From: Anisodus tanguticus
Lineage: Eukaryota > Streptophyta > Magnoliopsida > Solanales > Solanaceae
Assembly: GCA_034509755.1 (NCBI GenBank)
Contig: CM067549.1
Coordinates: forward strand, 41,181,305 to 41,245,304
DNA length: 64,000 nt
Direction: 5' to 3'
Both the position numbers and the translations under genes were made by a program. A model generated the notes under the pieces. That model worked only from the letters and a program-made list of their open reading frames with translations. It searched no databases and was not told the DNA's origin. Numbering within the stretch: position 1 is the stretch's first letter; each line of letters begins with the position of its first letter. This document shows positions 54,901 to 64,000 of the stretch, in pieces.

Positions 54901-57900
54901 ATTTCAGACAAATAGAGATAATCGATAGGATTTAGAAAATATGTGTGCTAATACCCACCGAAATTGCAAAAAATCACAAATTGGAGTTTCGAGTTTAGAA
55001 ATACAATACTAAGTAAGGTCGGCGACGAATAAGTAATGGATGTCGATCATAATCCTATTTTTCATGGACCGAGTGAATTTCGGGCCAATTAGAGATAGTC
55101 GATAGGGTTCTAAAAATTCATGTGCTAATACCCACCGAAAGTGCAAAAAATCACGAATTTGAGTTTTGGGTTTAGAAATGCAATACTAAGCGAGGTCGGC
55201 CATGAAGAAGTAATGGATGTCGATCACAAGCATATTTGTCATGGCTCTGTGAATTTCGGCCAATTAGGGAAAAATGATAGAATTTTAGAAAATCTATGTG
55301 CGCTAATATCCATTGAAAGTGCAAAAAATCATGAATTTGTGTTTCTGGGCTTAAAATGCAATAATAAGTGACGTCGGACATGACGAAGCAATGGGAGTCG
55401 ATTAATAGCCAATTGGTGATGCACTAGGTATATTTCATGACAAATAGAGACAATCGATAGGATTTAGAAAATATGTGTGCTAATACCCGCCGAAAGTGCA
55501 AAAAATAACAAATTGGAGTTTTTGGGCTTAGAAATGCAATAATAAGTGACGTCGACCTTGAGGAAGTATTGGGTGTCTGTCACAAACCTATTTTTCATGG
55601 ACCGGGTGAATTTCATCTCAATTAGAGACAGTCGACAGGATTCTAGAAAATCTGTTTGCTAATACCCACCAGAAGTGCAAAAAATCACGAATTTGAGTTT
55701 CTGGGTTTAGAAATGCAATACTAAGCGACGTCGGCCATGAAGAAGTAATGGATGTCCATCACAAACCTATTTTTCATGGCATTGGTGAATTTCAGGACAA
55801 TTAGAGACAAATGATAGAATTTTAGAAAATATGTGCGCTAATATCCACCGAAAGTGCAAAGAAACAAGAATTTGTGTTTCTGGGCTTAAAATGCAATAAT
55901 AAGTGACGTCGCCATTACAAAGTAATGGGAGTTGATTACTAGCCTATTTGTGATGCACTAGGTAAATTTCAGTACAAATAGAGATAATCGATAGGATTTA
56001 GAAAATATGTGTGCTAATACCCACCGAAATTGAAAAAAATCACAAATTGGAGTTTCTGAGTTTAGAAATACAATACTAAGTAAGGTCAGCGACGAATAAG
56101 TAATGGATGTCGATCATAAGCCTATTTTTCATGGACCGAGTGAATTTCGTGGCCAATTAGAGATAGTCGATGGGGTTTTAAAAAATTCATGTGCTAATAC
56201 CCACCGAAAGTGCAAAAAATCACGAATTTGAGTTTTTGGGTTTAGAAATGCAATACTAAGCGACATCGGCCATGAAGAAGTAATGGATGTCGATCACAAG
56301 CATATTTGTCATGGCTCTGGTGAATTTCAGGTCAATTAGAGAAAATTATAGAATTTTAGAAAATATGTGCGCTAATATCCACTGAAAGTGCAAAAAATCA
56401 TGAATTTGTATTTCTGGGTTTAAAATGCAATAATAAGAGACGTCGGCCATGACGAAGTAATGGGAGTCGATTACTAGCCTATTTGTGATGCACTAGGTAC
56501 ATTTTAGGCCAATTAGAGAGTCGACAGGATTTAGAAAATCCGTGTGCTAATACCCACCGAAAGTGCACAAAATCACAAATATGAGTTTCTGAGTTTAGAA
56601 ATACAATACTAAGTAAGGTCGGCCACGAATAAGTAATGGATGTCGATCATAAGCCTATTTTTCATGGACCGAGCAAATTTCAGGCCAATTAGAGATAGTC
56701 GATACGATTCTAGAAAATTCATGTGCTAATACCCACCGGAAGTGCAAAAAATCACGAATTTGAGTTTCTGGGTTTAGAAATGCAATACTAAGCGAGGTCG
56801 GCCATGAAGAAGTAATGGATGTCGATCAGAAGCCTATTTTTCATGGACCAGGTGAATTTCGGCCAATTAGATACAAATGATAGAATTTTAGAAAATTTGT
56901 GCGCTAATTTAATCCACCGAAAGTGCAAAAATCATGAATTTGTGTTTCTGGGCTTAAAATGCAATAATAAGTGACGTCGGACATGACGAAGCAATGGGAG
57001 TCGATTAATAGCCAATTGGTGATGCACTAGGTATATTTCATGACAAATAGAGACAATCGATAGGATTTAGAAAATATGTGTGCTAATACCCGCCGAAAGT
57101 GCAAAAAATAACAAATTGGAGTTTCTGGGCTTAGAAATGCAATAATAAGTGACGTCGACCTTGAGGAAGTATTGGGTGTCTGTCACAAACCTATTTTTCA
57201 TGGACCGGGTGAATTTCATCCCAATTAGAGACAGTCGACAGGATTCTAGAAAATTCATGTGCTAATACCCACCGAAAGTGCAAAAAATCACGAATTTGAG
57301 TTTCGGGTTTAGAAATGCAATACTAAGCGACGTCGGCCATGAAGAAGTAATGGATGTCCATCACAAACCTATTTTTCATGGCATTGGTGAATTTCAGGCC
57401 AATTAGAGACAAATGATAGAATTTTAGAAAATATGTGCGCTAATATCCACCGAAAGTGCAAAGAAACAAGAATTTGTGTTTCTGGGCTTAAAATGCAATA
57501 ATAAGAGACGTCGCCATTACAAAGTAATGGGAGTTGATTACTAGCCTATTTGTGATGCACTAGGTAAATTTCAGTACAAATAGAGATAATCGATAGGATT
57601 TAGAAAATATGTGTGCTAATACCCACCGAAATTGCAAAAAATCACAAATTGGAGTTTCTGAGTTTAGAAATACAATACTAAGTAAGGTCAGCGACGAATA
57701 TGTAATCGATGTCGATCATAAGCCTATTTTTCATGGACCGAGTGAATTTCAGGCCAATTAGAGATAGTCGATAGGGTTCTAAAAAATTCATGTGCAAATA
57801 CCCACCGAAAGTGCAAAAAATCACGAATTTGAGTTTTTGGGTTTAGAAATGCAATACTAAGCGACATCGGCCATGAAGAAGTAATGGATGTCGATCACAA

Positions 57901-58147
57901 GCATATTTGTCATGGCTCTGGTGAATTTCAGGTCAATTAGAGAAAATTATAGAATTTTAGAAAATCTGTGCGCTAATATCCACTGAAAGTGCAAAAAATC
58001 ATGAATTTGTGTTTCTGGGTTTAAAATGCAATAATAAGAGACGTCGGCCATGACGAAGTAATGGGAGTCGATTACTAGCCTATTTGTGATGCACTAGGTA
58101 CATTTTAGGCCAATTAGAGAGTCGACAGGATTTAGAAAATCCGTGTG

Positions 58148-58247
58148 NNNNNNNNNNNNNNNNNNNNNNNNNNNNNNNNNNNNNNNNNNNNNNNNNNNNN
58201 NNNNNNNNNNNNNNNNNNNNNNNNNNNNNNNNNNNNNNNNNNNNNNN
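58148..58247. other. Assembly gap, exactly 100 N
   Basis: A run of exactly 100 N is the usual placeholder for a scaffold join of unknown size. The satellite is in one orientation on the left and in the opposite orientation on the right, and the monomer subfamily changes. Neither the true distance nor the relative orientation of the flanks can be taken from this sequence. Confidence 0.97.
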
Positions 58248-59012
58248 TCGACACCCATTACTTCGTCATGGCCGACGTCGCTTATTATTGCATTTCTAAG
58301 CTCAAAAACTCAAATTCGTGATTTTTTGCACTTTCGGTGGGTTAATGCACACGAATTTTCTATAATCCTGTCGACAATCTCTGATTGGCCTGAAATTCAC
58401 CCGATCCATGAATAACAGGCTTGTGGTCAACACCCATTACTTTATCATGTCCGACATCGCTTATTATTGCTTTTCTAAGCCTAAAAACACAAATTCTTGA
58501 TTTTTTGCACTTTCGATGGATATTAGCACATGGATTTTCTAGAATCCTGTCGACTATCTCTGATTGGACTAAAATTCACCCGATCCATGAAAAACAGGCT
58601 TGTGATCGACACCCATTATTTCGCCATGACCGACGTCGCTTATTATTGTATTTCTAAGCCCAGAATCTCAAATTCGTGATTTTTTGCGCTTTTGGTGCGT
58701 ATTTGCACATGGATTTTCTAGAATCATGTCGATTGTGTCTAATTGTCCTAAATTTTACCCGATCAATGAAAAACAGGCTTGTGATCGACACCCATTACTT
58801 CGTCATGGCTGACGTTGCTTATTATTACATTTCTAAACCAAGAAACTCAAATTCGTGATTATTAGCACATTAGGTGGGTATTAGCACACATATTTTCTAT
58901 AATCCTATCGATTGTCTCTAATTAGCCCTAGTCCAAAGATAAAAAGCTTCGAATTCTTCTAGTCCAAAATATTGATAAAAAATTCCGGCACTTTCGGTGG
59001 GTATGGTGGTGA
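58248..59012 (-). repeat. Right-array tetramer unit 1 with scrambled end
   Basis: M1 begins at the gap edge and M2, M3 and M4 follow. After M4's attagccctagtcca the expected gcataaaacggctgg linker is replaced by about 85 bp (58924-59012) containing agataaaaagcttcgaattc, a second ctagtcca and a fragment of the core (ggcactttcggtgggtat). The next M1 starts at 59013. Confidence 0.75.
58924..59012. other. Scrambled M4/M1 junction 1
   Basis: This replaces the normal linker ctagtccagcataaaacgg. It contains two copies of ctagtcca, an A-rich tract and a displaced core piece. Immediately downstream the string cccattacttcgt is duplicated (59018-59045). It could be a real patchwork insertion or consensus damage, since the normal linker is a hairpin with CAG and CTG arms. 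Confidence 0.6.
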
Positions 59013-59742
59013 TCGACACCCATTACTTCGTGACCCATTACTTCGTCATGGCGGCGTCGCTTATTATTGCATTTCTAAGCTCAAAAACTCAAATTCGTGA
59101 TTTTTTGCACTTTCGGTGGGTTAATGCACACGAATTTTCTATAATCCTGTCGACAATCTCTGATTGGCCTGAAATTCACCCGATCCATGAATAACAGGCT
59201 TGTGGTCAACACCCATTACTTTATCATGTCCGACATCGCTTATTATTGCTTTTCTAAGCCTAAAAACACAAATTCTTGATTTTTTGCACTTTCGATGGAT
59301 ATTAGCACATGGATTTTCTAGAATCCTGTCGACTATCTCTGACTGGACTAAAATTCACCCGATCCATGAAAAACAGGCTTGTGATCGACACCCATTATTT
59401 CGCCATGACCGACGTCGCTTATTATTGTATTTCTAAGCCCAGAATCTCAAATTCGTGATTTTTTGCGCTTTTGGTGCGTATTTGCACATGGATTTTCTAG
59501 AATCATGTCGATTGTGTCTAATTGTCCTAAATTTTACCCGATCAATGAAAAACATGCTTGTGATCGACACCCATTACTTCGTCATGGCTGACGTTGCTTA
59601 TTATTACATTTCTAAACCAAGAAACTCAAATTCGTGATTATTAGCACATTAGGTGGGTATTAGCACACATATTTTCTATAATCCTATCGATTGTCTCTAA
59701 TTAGCCTGAAATTCTCCTAGTCCAGCATAAAACGGCTGGTGA
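59013..59742 (-). repeat. Right-array tetramer unit 2
   Basis: M1-M2-M3-M4 is complete and ends in the normal linker, with ccagc and gctgg arms at 59722-59739. The unit is nearly identical to unit 1, apart from the duplicated cccattacttcgt at its start and the shortened atggcggcgtcgc. Confidence 0.8.
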
Positions 59743-60457
59743 TCGACACCCATTACTTCGTCATGGCCGACGTCGCTTATTATTGCATTTCTAAGCTCAA
59801 AAACTCAAATTCGTGATTTTTTGCACTTTCGGTGGGTTAATGCACACGAATTTTCTATAATCCTGTCGACAATCTCTGATTGGCCTGAAATTCACCCGAT
59901 CCATGAATAACAGACTTGTGGTCAACACCCATTACTTTATCATGTCCGACATCGCTTATTATTGCTTTTCTAAGCCTAAAAACACAAATTCTTGATTTTT
60001 TGCACTTTCGATGGATATTAGCACAGAATTTTCTAGAATCATGTTGACTATCTCTGACTGGACTAAAATTCACCCGATCCATGAAAAACAGGCTTGTGAT
60101 CGACACCCATTATTTCGCCATGACCGACGTCGCTTATTATTGTATTTCTAAGCCCAGAATCTCAAATTCGTGATTTTTTGCGCTTTTGGTGCGTATTTGC
60201 ACATGGATTTTCTAGAATCATGTCGATTGTCTCTAATTGTCCTAAATTTTACCCGATCAATGAAAAATAGGCTTGTGATCGACACCCATTACTTCGTCAT
60301 GGCTTACGTTGCTTATTATTACATTTCTAAACCAAGAAACTCAAATTCGTGATTATTAGCACATTAGGTGGGTATTAGCACACATATTTTCTATAATCCT
60401 ATCTATTGTCTCTAATTAGCGTGAGATTATCCTAGTCCAGCATAAACAGGCTGGTGA
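59743..60457 (-). repeat. Right-array tetramer unit 3 (clean 715 bp)
   Basis: This is the cleanest M1-M2-M3-M4 unit. Its M3-M4 variant (ggcttacgttgc, gcgtgagattatcc) is private to this copy and the copy at 63247-63604. Both precede an M5-M6 block, so they derive from one duplicated segment. Confidence 0.85.
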
Positions 60458-60738
60458 TCGACACCCATAACTTCGTCATTGCCGAAGTTACTTAATATTG
60501 TATTTCTAAGCTCAAAATCTCAAATTCCTGATTTTTTGCACTTTCGGTGGGTATTAGCATACAAATTTTCTAGATTACTGTCGACAATCTCTTATTGGCC
60601 TGAAATTTACCCGATCCACAAAAAGGCGGGTTATGGACACCCATTACATCTTCATGGCCGACGTCGCTTATTGTTGCATTTCTAAGCCCAAAAACTCAAA
60701 TTCGTGATTTTTTGCACTTTCGGTGGGTATTAGCACAC

Positions 60739-60751
60739 GAATTTTCTAGAA
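60739..60751 (-). promoter_or_regulatory. Heat-shock-element match in right-array monomer M6
   Basis: gaattttctagaa is the reverse complement of the 13-mer seen in left-array A monomers (GAAnnTTCnnGAA on the plus strand) and recurs at 63888-63900 in the other M6 copy. M1 and M4 have lost it (ttttctataatcc), and M2 and M3 keep two perfect units and one imperfect unit (ggattttctagaatc). Confidence 0.25.
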
Positions 60752-61317
60752 TCCTCAAATCGACAATCTCTCGATTGGCCCGAAATTCACCCGATCCATG
60801 AATAACAGGATTGTGGTCGATACCCATTACTTTATCATGCCCGACATCGCTTATTATTGCTTTTCTAAGCCTAAAAACACAAATTCTTGATTTTTTGCAC
60901 TTTCGATGGATATTAGCACATGGATTTTCTAGAATCATGTCGACTGTCTCTGACTGGACTAAAATTCACCCGATCCATGAAAAACAGGCTTGTGATGACA
61001 CCCTTATTTCTCCATGACCGACGTCGCTTATTATAGTATTTCTAAGCCCAGAATCTCAAATTCGTGATTTTTTGCGCTTTTGGTGCGTATTTGCACATGG
61101 ATTTTCTAGAATCATGTCGATTGTGTCTAATTGTCCTAAATTTTACCCGATCAATGAAAAACATGCTTGTGATCGACACCCATTACTTCGTCATGGCTGA
61201 CGTTGCTTATTATTACATTTCTAAACCAAGAAACTCAAATTCGTGATTATTAGCACATTAGGTGGGTATTAGCACACATATTTTCTATAATCCTATCGAT
61301 TGTCTCTAATTAGCCTG

Positions 61318-61380
61318 AAATTCTTCTAGTCCAAATATTGATAAAAGCTAAAATCTCAAATTCTCAAATTCGATGGTGAT
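61318..61380. other. Scrambled M4/M1 junction 2
   Basis: After gaaattcttctagtcca the sequence reads aatattgataaaagct, followed by two partial copies of ctcaaattc from the core, then gatggtgatcattaca. As at 58924, the break lies exactly after ctagtcca. It shares tattgataaaa with junction 1, so the two junctions are not independent random errors. Confidence 0.6.
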
Positions 61381-62093
61381 CATTACACCCATTACTTCGT
61401 TATGGCCGACGTCGCTTATTATTGCATTTCTAAGCTCAAAAACTCAAATTCGTGATTTTTTGCACTTTCGGTGGGTTAATGCACACGAATTTTCTATAAT
61501 CCTGTCGACAATCTCTTGATTGGCCTGAAATTCACCCGATCCATGAATAACAGGCTTGTGGTCAACACCCATTACTTTATCATGCCGACATCGCTTATTA
61601 TTGCTTTTCTAAGCCTAAAAACACAAATTCGTGATTTTTTGCACTTTCGATGGATATTAGAACATGGATTTTCTAGAATCCTGTCGACTGTCTCTGACTG
61701 GACTAAAATTCACCCGATCCATGAAAAACAGGCTTGTGATCGACACCCATTATTTCGCCATGACCGACGTCGCTTATTATTGTATTTCTAAGCCCAGAAT
61801 CTCAAATTCGTGATTTTTTGCGCTTTTGGTGCGTATTTGCACATGGATTTTCTAGAATCATGTCGATTGTGTCTAATTGTCCTAAATTTTACCCGATCAA
61901 TGAAAAACAGGCTTGTGATCGACACCCATTACTTCGTCATGGCTGACGTTGCTTATTATTACATTTCTAAACCAAGAAACTCAAATTCGTGATTATTAGC
62001 ACGGTGGGTATTAGCACACATATTTTCTATAATCCTATCGATTGTCTCTAATTAGCCTGAAATTCTCCTAGTCCAGCATAAAACGGCTGGTGA
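61381..62093 (-). repeat. Right-array tetramer unit 5
   Basis: M1 (about 61381), M2 (61562), M3 (61740) and M4 (61919), ending in the normal hairpin linker. M4 has lost the acatta of gcacattaggtggg (61999 region). Confidence 0.8.
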
Positions 62094-62848
62094 TCGACAC
62101 CCATTACTTCGTCATGGCCGACGTCGCTTATTATTGCATTTCTAAGCTCAAAAACTCAAATTCGTGATTTTTTGCACTTTCGGTGGGTTAATAGCACAAT
62201 TTTCTATAATCCTCTCTCGACAATTTACTCTCGATTTACATCCTGAAATTCACCCGATCCATGAATAACGGAATCCTGTCTTGTGGTCAACACCCATTAC
62301 TTTATCATGTCCGACATCGCTTATTATTGCTTTTCTAAGCCTAAAAACACAAAAACACAAATTCTTGATTTTTTGCACTTTCGATGGATATTAGCACATG
62401 AATTTTCTAGAATCCTGTCGACTGTCTCTGGATCGGACTAAAATTCACCCGATCCATGAAAAACAGGCTTGTGATCGACACCCATTATTTCGCCATGACC
62501 GACGTCGCTTATTATTGTATTTCTAAGCCCAGAATCTCAAATTCGTGATTTTTTGCGCTTTTGGTGCGTATTTGCACATGGATTTTCTAGAATCATGTCG
62601 ATTGTGTCTAATTGTCCTTAATTTTACCCGATCAATGAAAAACAGGCTTGTGATCGACACCCATTACTTCGTCATGGCGACGTTGCTTATTATTACATTT
62701 CTAAACCAAGAAACTCAAATTCGTGATTATTAGCACATTAGGTGGGTATTAGCACACATATTTTCTATAATCCTATCGATTGTCTCTAATTAGCTCTCAA
62801 ATTCGTGATTTTTTGCGAATTCTCTTCTAGTCCAAAGAAATGGTGGGT
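62094..62848 (-). repeat. Right-array tetramer unit 6, garbled M1 and scrambled end
   Basis: In M1 (62094-62286) the second half is disturbed: cctctctcgacaatttactc and a displaced gaatcctgtc near 62271 replace the ordinary sequence. In M2 the string acacaaa is doubled near 62346. M3 starts at 62475 and M4 at 62654. The terminal linker (62793-62848) is scrambled. Confidence 0.75.
62793..62848. other. Scrambled M4/M1 junction 3
   Basis: attagc runs into a copy of the M3 core (ctcaaattcgtgattttttg), then gaattctcttctagtcca and agaaatggtggg before the next M1. The core piece is in the array's own orientation, as expected of slippage or read mis-stitching between monomers. Confidence 0.6.
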
Positions 62849-63604
62849 GATCGACACCCATTACTTCGTCATGGCCGACGTCGCTTATTTATTGCATTTC
62901 TAAGCATTTCTAAGCTCAAAAACTCAAATTCGTGATTTTTTGCACTTTCGGTGGGTTAATAGCACACGAATTTTCTATAATCCTGTCGACAATCTCTTGG
63001 CCCGAAATTCACCCGATCCATGATGGCCCGAAAAATTCACCCGATCCATGAATAACAGGCTTGTGGTCAACACCCCATTACTTTATCATGTCCGACATCG
63101 CTTATTATTGCTTTTCTAAGCCTAAAAACACAAATTCTTGATTTTTTGCACTTTCGATGGATATTAGCACCCAGATTTTCTAGAATCCTGTCGTCTATCT
63201 CTGACTGGACTAAAATTCACCCGATCCATGAAAAACAGGCTTGTGATCGACACCCATTATTTCGCCATGACCGACGTCGCTTATTATTGTATTTCTAAGC
63301 CCAGAATCTCAAATTCGTGATTTTTTGCGCTTTTGGTGCGTATTTGCACATGGATTTTCTAGAATCATGTCGATTGTCTCTAATTGTCCTAAATTTTACC
63401 CGATCAATGAAAAATAGGCTTGTGATCGACACCCATTACTTCGTCATGGCTTACGTTGCTTATTATTACATTTCTAAACCAAGAAACTCAAATTCGTGAT
63501 TATTAGCACATTAGGTGGGTATTAGCACACATATTTTCTATAATCCTATCTATTGTCTCTAATTAGCGTGAGATTATCCTAGTCCAGCATAAACAGGCTG
63601 GTGA
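62849..63604 (-). repeat. Right-array tetramer unit 7
   Basis: M1 (62849), M2 (63067), M3 (63247) and M4 (63426). M1 contains two short tandem duplications, gcatttctaa near 62893 and a ~25-bp piece around cccgatccatga near 63000-63050. M3-M4 carry the ggcttacg and gcgtgagatt variants shared with unit 3. Confidence 0.8.
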
Positions 63605-64000
63605 TCGACACCCATAACTTCGTCATTGCCGAAGTTACTTAATATTGTATTTCTAAGCTCAAAATCTCAAATTCCTGATTTTTTGCACTTTCGGTGGGTA
63701 TTAGCATACAAATTTTCTAGATTACTGTCGACAATCTCTTATTGGCCTAAATTTTACCCGATCCACAAAAAAAAAGGGGTTATGGACACCCATTACATCT
63801 TCATGGCCGACGTCGCTTATTGTTGCATTTCTAAGCCCAAAAACTCAAATTCGTGATTTTTTGCACTTTCGGTGGGTATTAGCACACGAATTTTCTAGAA
63901 TCCTGTCGACAATCTCTGATTGGCCTGAAATTCACCCGATCCATGAATAACCCGATCCATGAATTGTGGTCGATACCCATTACTTTATCATGCCCGACCA
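63605..64000 (-). repeat. Second M5-M6 block, truncated by window end
   Basis: M5 (63605), M6 (about 63784) and the start of M2 (63970) match 60458-60848 at an offset of 3,147 bp. The poly-A in the M5 linker is longer (cacaaaaaaaaaggggttatgg against cacaaaaaggcggg, two short pieces) and cccgatccatgaat is partly duplicated near 63946-63963. The 3,147-bp offset corresponds to 17 monomers plus extra junction sequence. Confidence 0.75.

Larger units (their letters stand above)
1..58147 (+). repeat. Satellite array, ~178-bp monomer, A-B-C trimer order
   Basis: This is an uninterrupted head-to-tail array of about 325 monomers. Class A begins gtgaatttc..ccaattagagatagtcga and ends near ctatttttcatgg. 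Class B carries gacaaatgatagaatttta and ends tgatgcactag. Class C begins gtacatttc or gtaaatttc and carries aatcgataggattta. At the left end I measured A 1-179, B 180-357, C 358-534. All classes share a conserved core around gaaagtgcaaaaaatcac and a second conserved block around gtcggccatgaagaagtaatgg. Markers such as tgatgcactag (B/C boundary), gaccttgagg and gagcaaatttc recur only at multiples of three monomers, so the A-B-C register holds for the full 58 kb. The unit length matches a nucleosome repeat, as in many centromeric and heterochromatic satellites, but I do not recognise the family. No mobile element or unique DNA interrupts it. Confidence 0.97.
26101..58147 (+). repeat. Homogenised stretch with 6/9/12/15-monomer units
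   Basis: Monomer variants recur in long blocks. The marker gcaaatttc at an A-monomer start occurs at 26861, 28989, 31649, 34312, 36970, 38572, 39645, 40709, 41770, 42836, 44963, 46023 and 56673. The intervals correspond to 12, 15, 15, 15, 9, 6, 6, 6, 6, 12, 6 and 60 monomers, always a multiple of three. Other block markers are gaccttgagg, gatagccaattggtgatg-type B tails, caaagaaacaagaatttg, gctaatttaatccacc and ccattacaaagtaatgg. Patches with disturbed CHG sites are especially dense at about 29.2-29.9, 39.55-39.93, 41.4-41.7, 45.0-46.9, 47.7-48.2, 52.05-52.8 and 54.55-55.3 kb. Confidence 0.85.
60458..61380 (-). repeat. Variant pentamer M5-M6-M2-M3-M4
   Basis: M5 (60458, cataacttcgtcattgccgaag) and M6 (about 60635, cattacatcttcatgg) stand in place of M1, followed by M2 (60817), M3 (about 60995) and M4 (61173). 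M3 has small losses at its start (gatgacacccttatttctcc). The M4 linker at 61318-61380 is scrambled. The M5-M6 block recurs at 63605, 3,147 bp downstream. Confidence 0.8.
58248..64000 (-). repeat. Inverted satellite array, subfamily with M1-M4 tetramer
   Basis: This is the same satellite family as the left array but reverse-complemented (core reads gtgattttttgcactttc) and of a distinct subfamily. Four monomer types alternate in plus-strand order. M1 has cgtcatggccgacg..ctcaaaaactc, M2 tttatcatgtccgacatc, M3 tttcgccatgaccgacg..gcgcttttggtgcg, and M4 cgtcatggctgacgttg..gtgattattagcac. Clean tetramers are about 715 bp. M5 and M6 replace M1 twice (60458 and 63605). About 32 monomers are present, and there is no unique or coding sequence. 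Confidence 0.95.

Noticed and set aside
1..58147. CRISPR array
   Set aside because: Regular repetition is present, but the units are contiguous ~178-bp homologous monomers with no short repeats separated by unique spacers and no cas genes.
58143..58415. Open frame running through the N gap
   Set aside because: Its first third is undetermined sequence and the rest is satellite, so it has no support as a coding region.
58930..58960. Vector polylinker (aagcttcgaattc carries adjacent HindIII- and EcoRI-like sites)
   Set aside because: Only these few bases match. No further vector sequence flanks them, and gaattct occurs in neighbouring satellite linkers.
1..64000. CENP-B box in the monomers
   Set aside because: I saw no match to the YTTCGTTGGAARCGGGA pattern in either orientation of the monomer classes.
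1..64000. Known plant satellites (Arabidopsis 180-bp, rice CentO, maize CentC)
   Set aside because: The monomer does not resemble those sequences as I know them, so I left the family unnamed.
1..64000. Telomeric repeats, rRNA, tRNA or pol III genes
   Set aside because: No TTTAGGG-type tandem runs, no rRNA-like conserved stretches, and no tRNA cloverleaf or B-box pattern were seen on either strand.

Overview
The whole window is satellite DNA. I found no gene, RNA gene, transposon or unique sequence in it. The repeat unit is an A+T-rich monomer of about 178 bp (177 to 179 bp where I counted), tandemly repeated from base 1 to base 64000 and interrupted only by an assembly gap of exactly 100 N (58148-58247). 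The nucleosome-scale monomer, higher-order repeats (HORs) and recent segmental duplications fit centromeric, pericentromeric or knob-type heterochromatin. I do not recognise the satellite family and cannot name a species. A land plant is the best guess, because copy-to-copy differences fall overwhelmingly on CHG trinucleotides (CAG, CTG, CCG). That is what a long-read consensus would show if it failed at CHG-methylated cytosines, and CHG methylation is characteristic of plants.

Left array (1-58147, one orientation). Three monomer classes repeat in strict order A-B-C (about 534 bp). Every marker variant I spaced recurs at a multiple of three monomers. Several scales sit on this trimer: a hexamer ABC-A'B'C' (about 1,070 bp) at the left end; a nonamer tandem duplication of 1,603 bp (2142-3744 and 3745-5347); a direct tandem duplication of about 5.97 kb (about 3957-9920 and 9921-15891); a more divergent stretch with register-preserving deletions (about 15.9-26.1 kb); and a homogenised stretch (about 26.1-58.1 kb) with 6-, 9-, 12- and 15-monomer units.

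Right array (58248-64000, opposite orientation). This is a different subfamily of the same satellite, arranged as a tetramer M1-M2-M3-M4 of about 715 bp. A variant block in which M5-M6 replaces M1 recurs 3,147 bp apart. It carries scrambled junctions at the M4/M1 boundary and many short tandem duplications that look like slippage or consensus stitching. Orientation and subfamily both switch across the N gap.

Points worth a second look are: the CHG-focused discrepancies; a perfect three-unit heat-shock-element match (TTCnnGAAnnTTC) in many A-type monomers; a 7-bp perfect dyad that spread through B-type monomers of the homogenised region; the inverted arrays around the gap; and the nested duplication history. 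Short open frames occur on both strands but are translations of the satellite, not genes.
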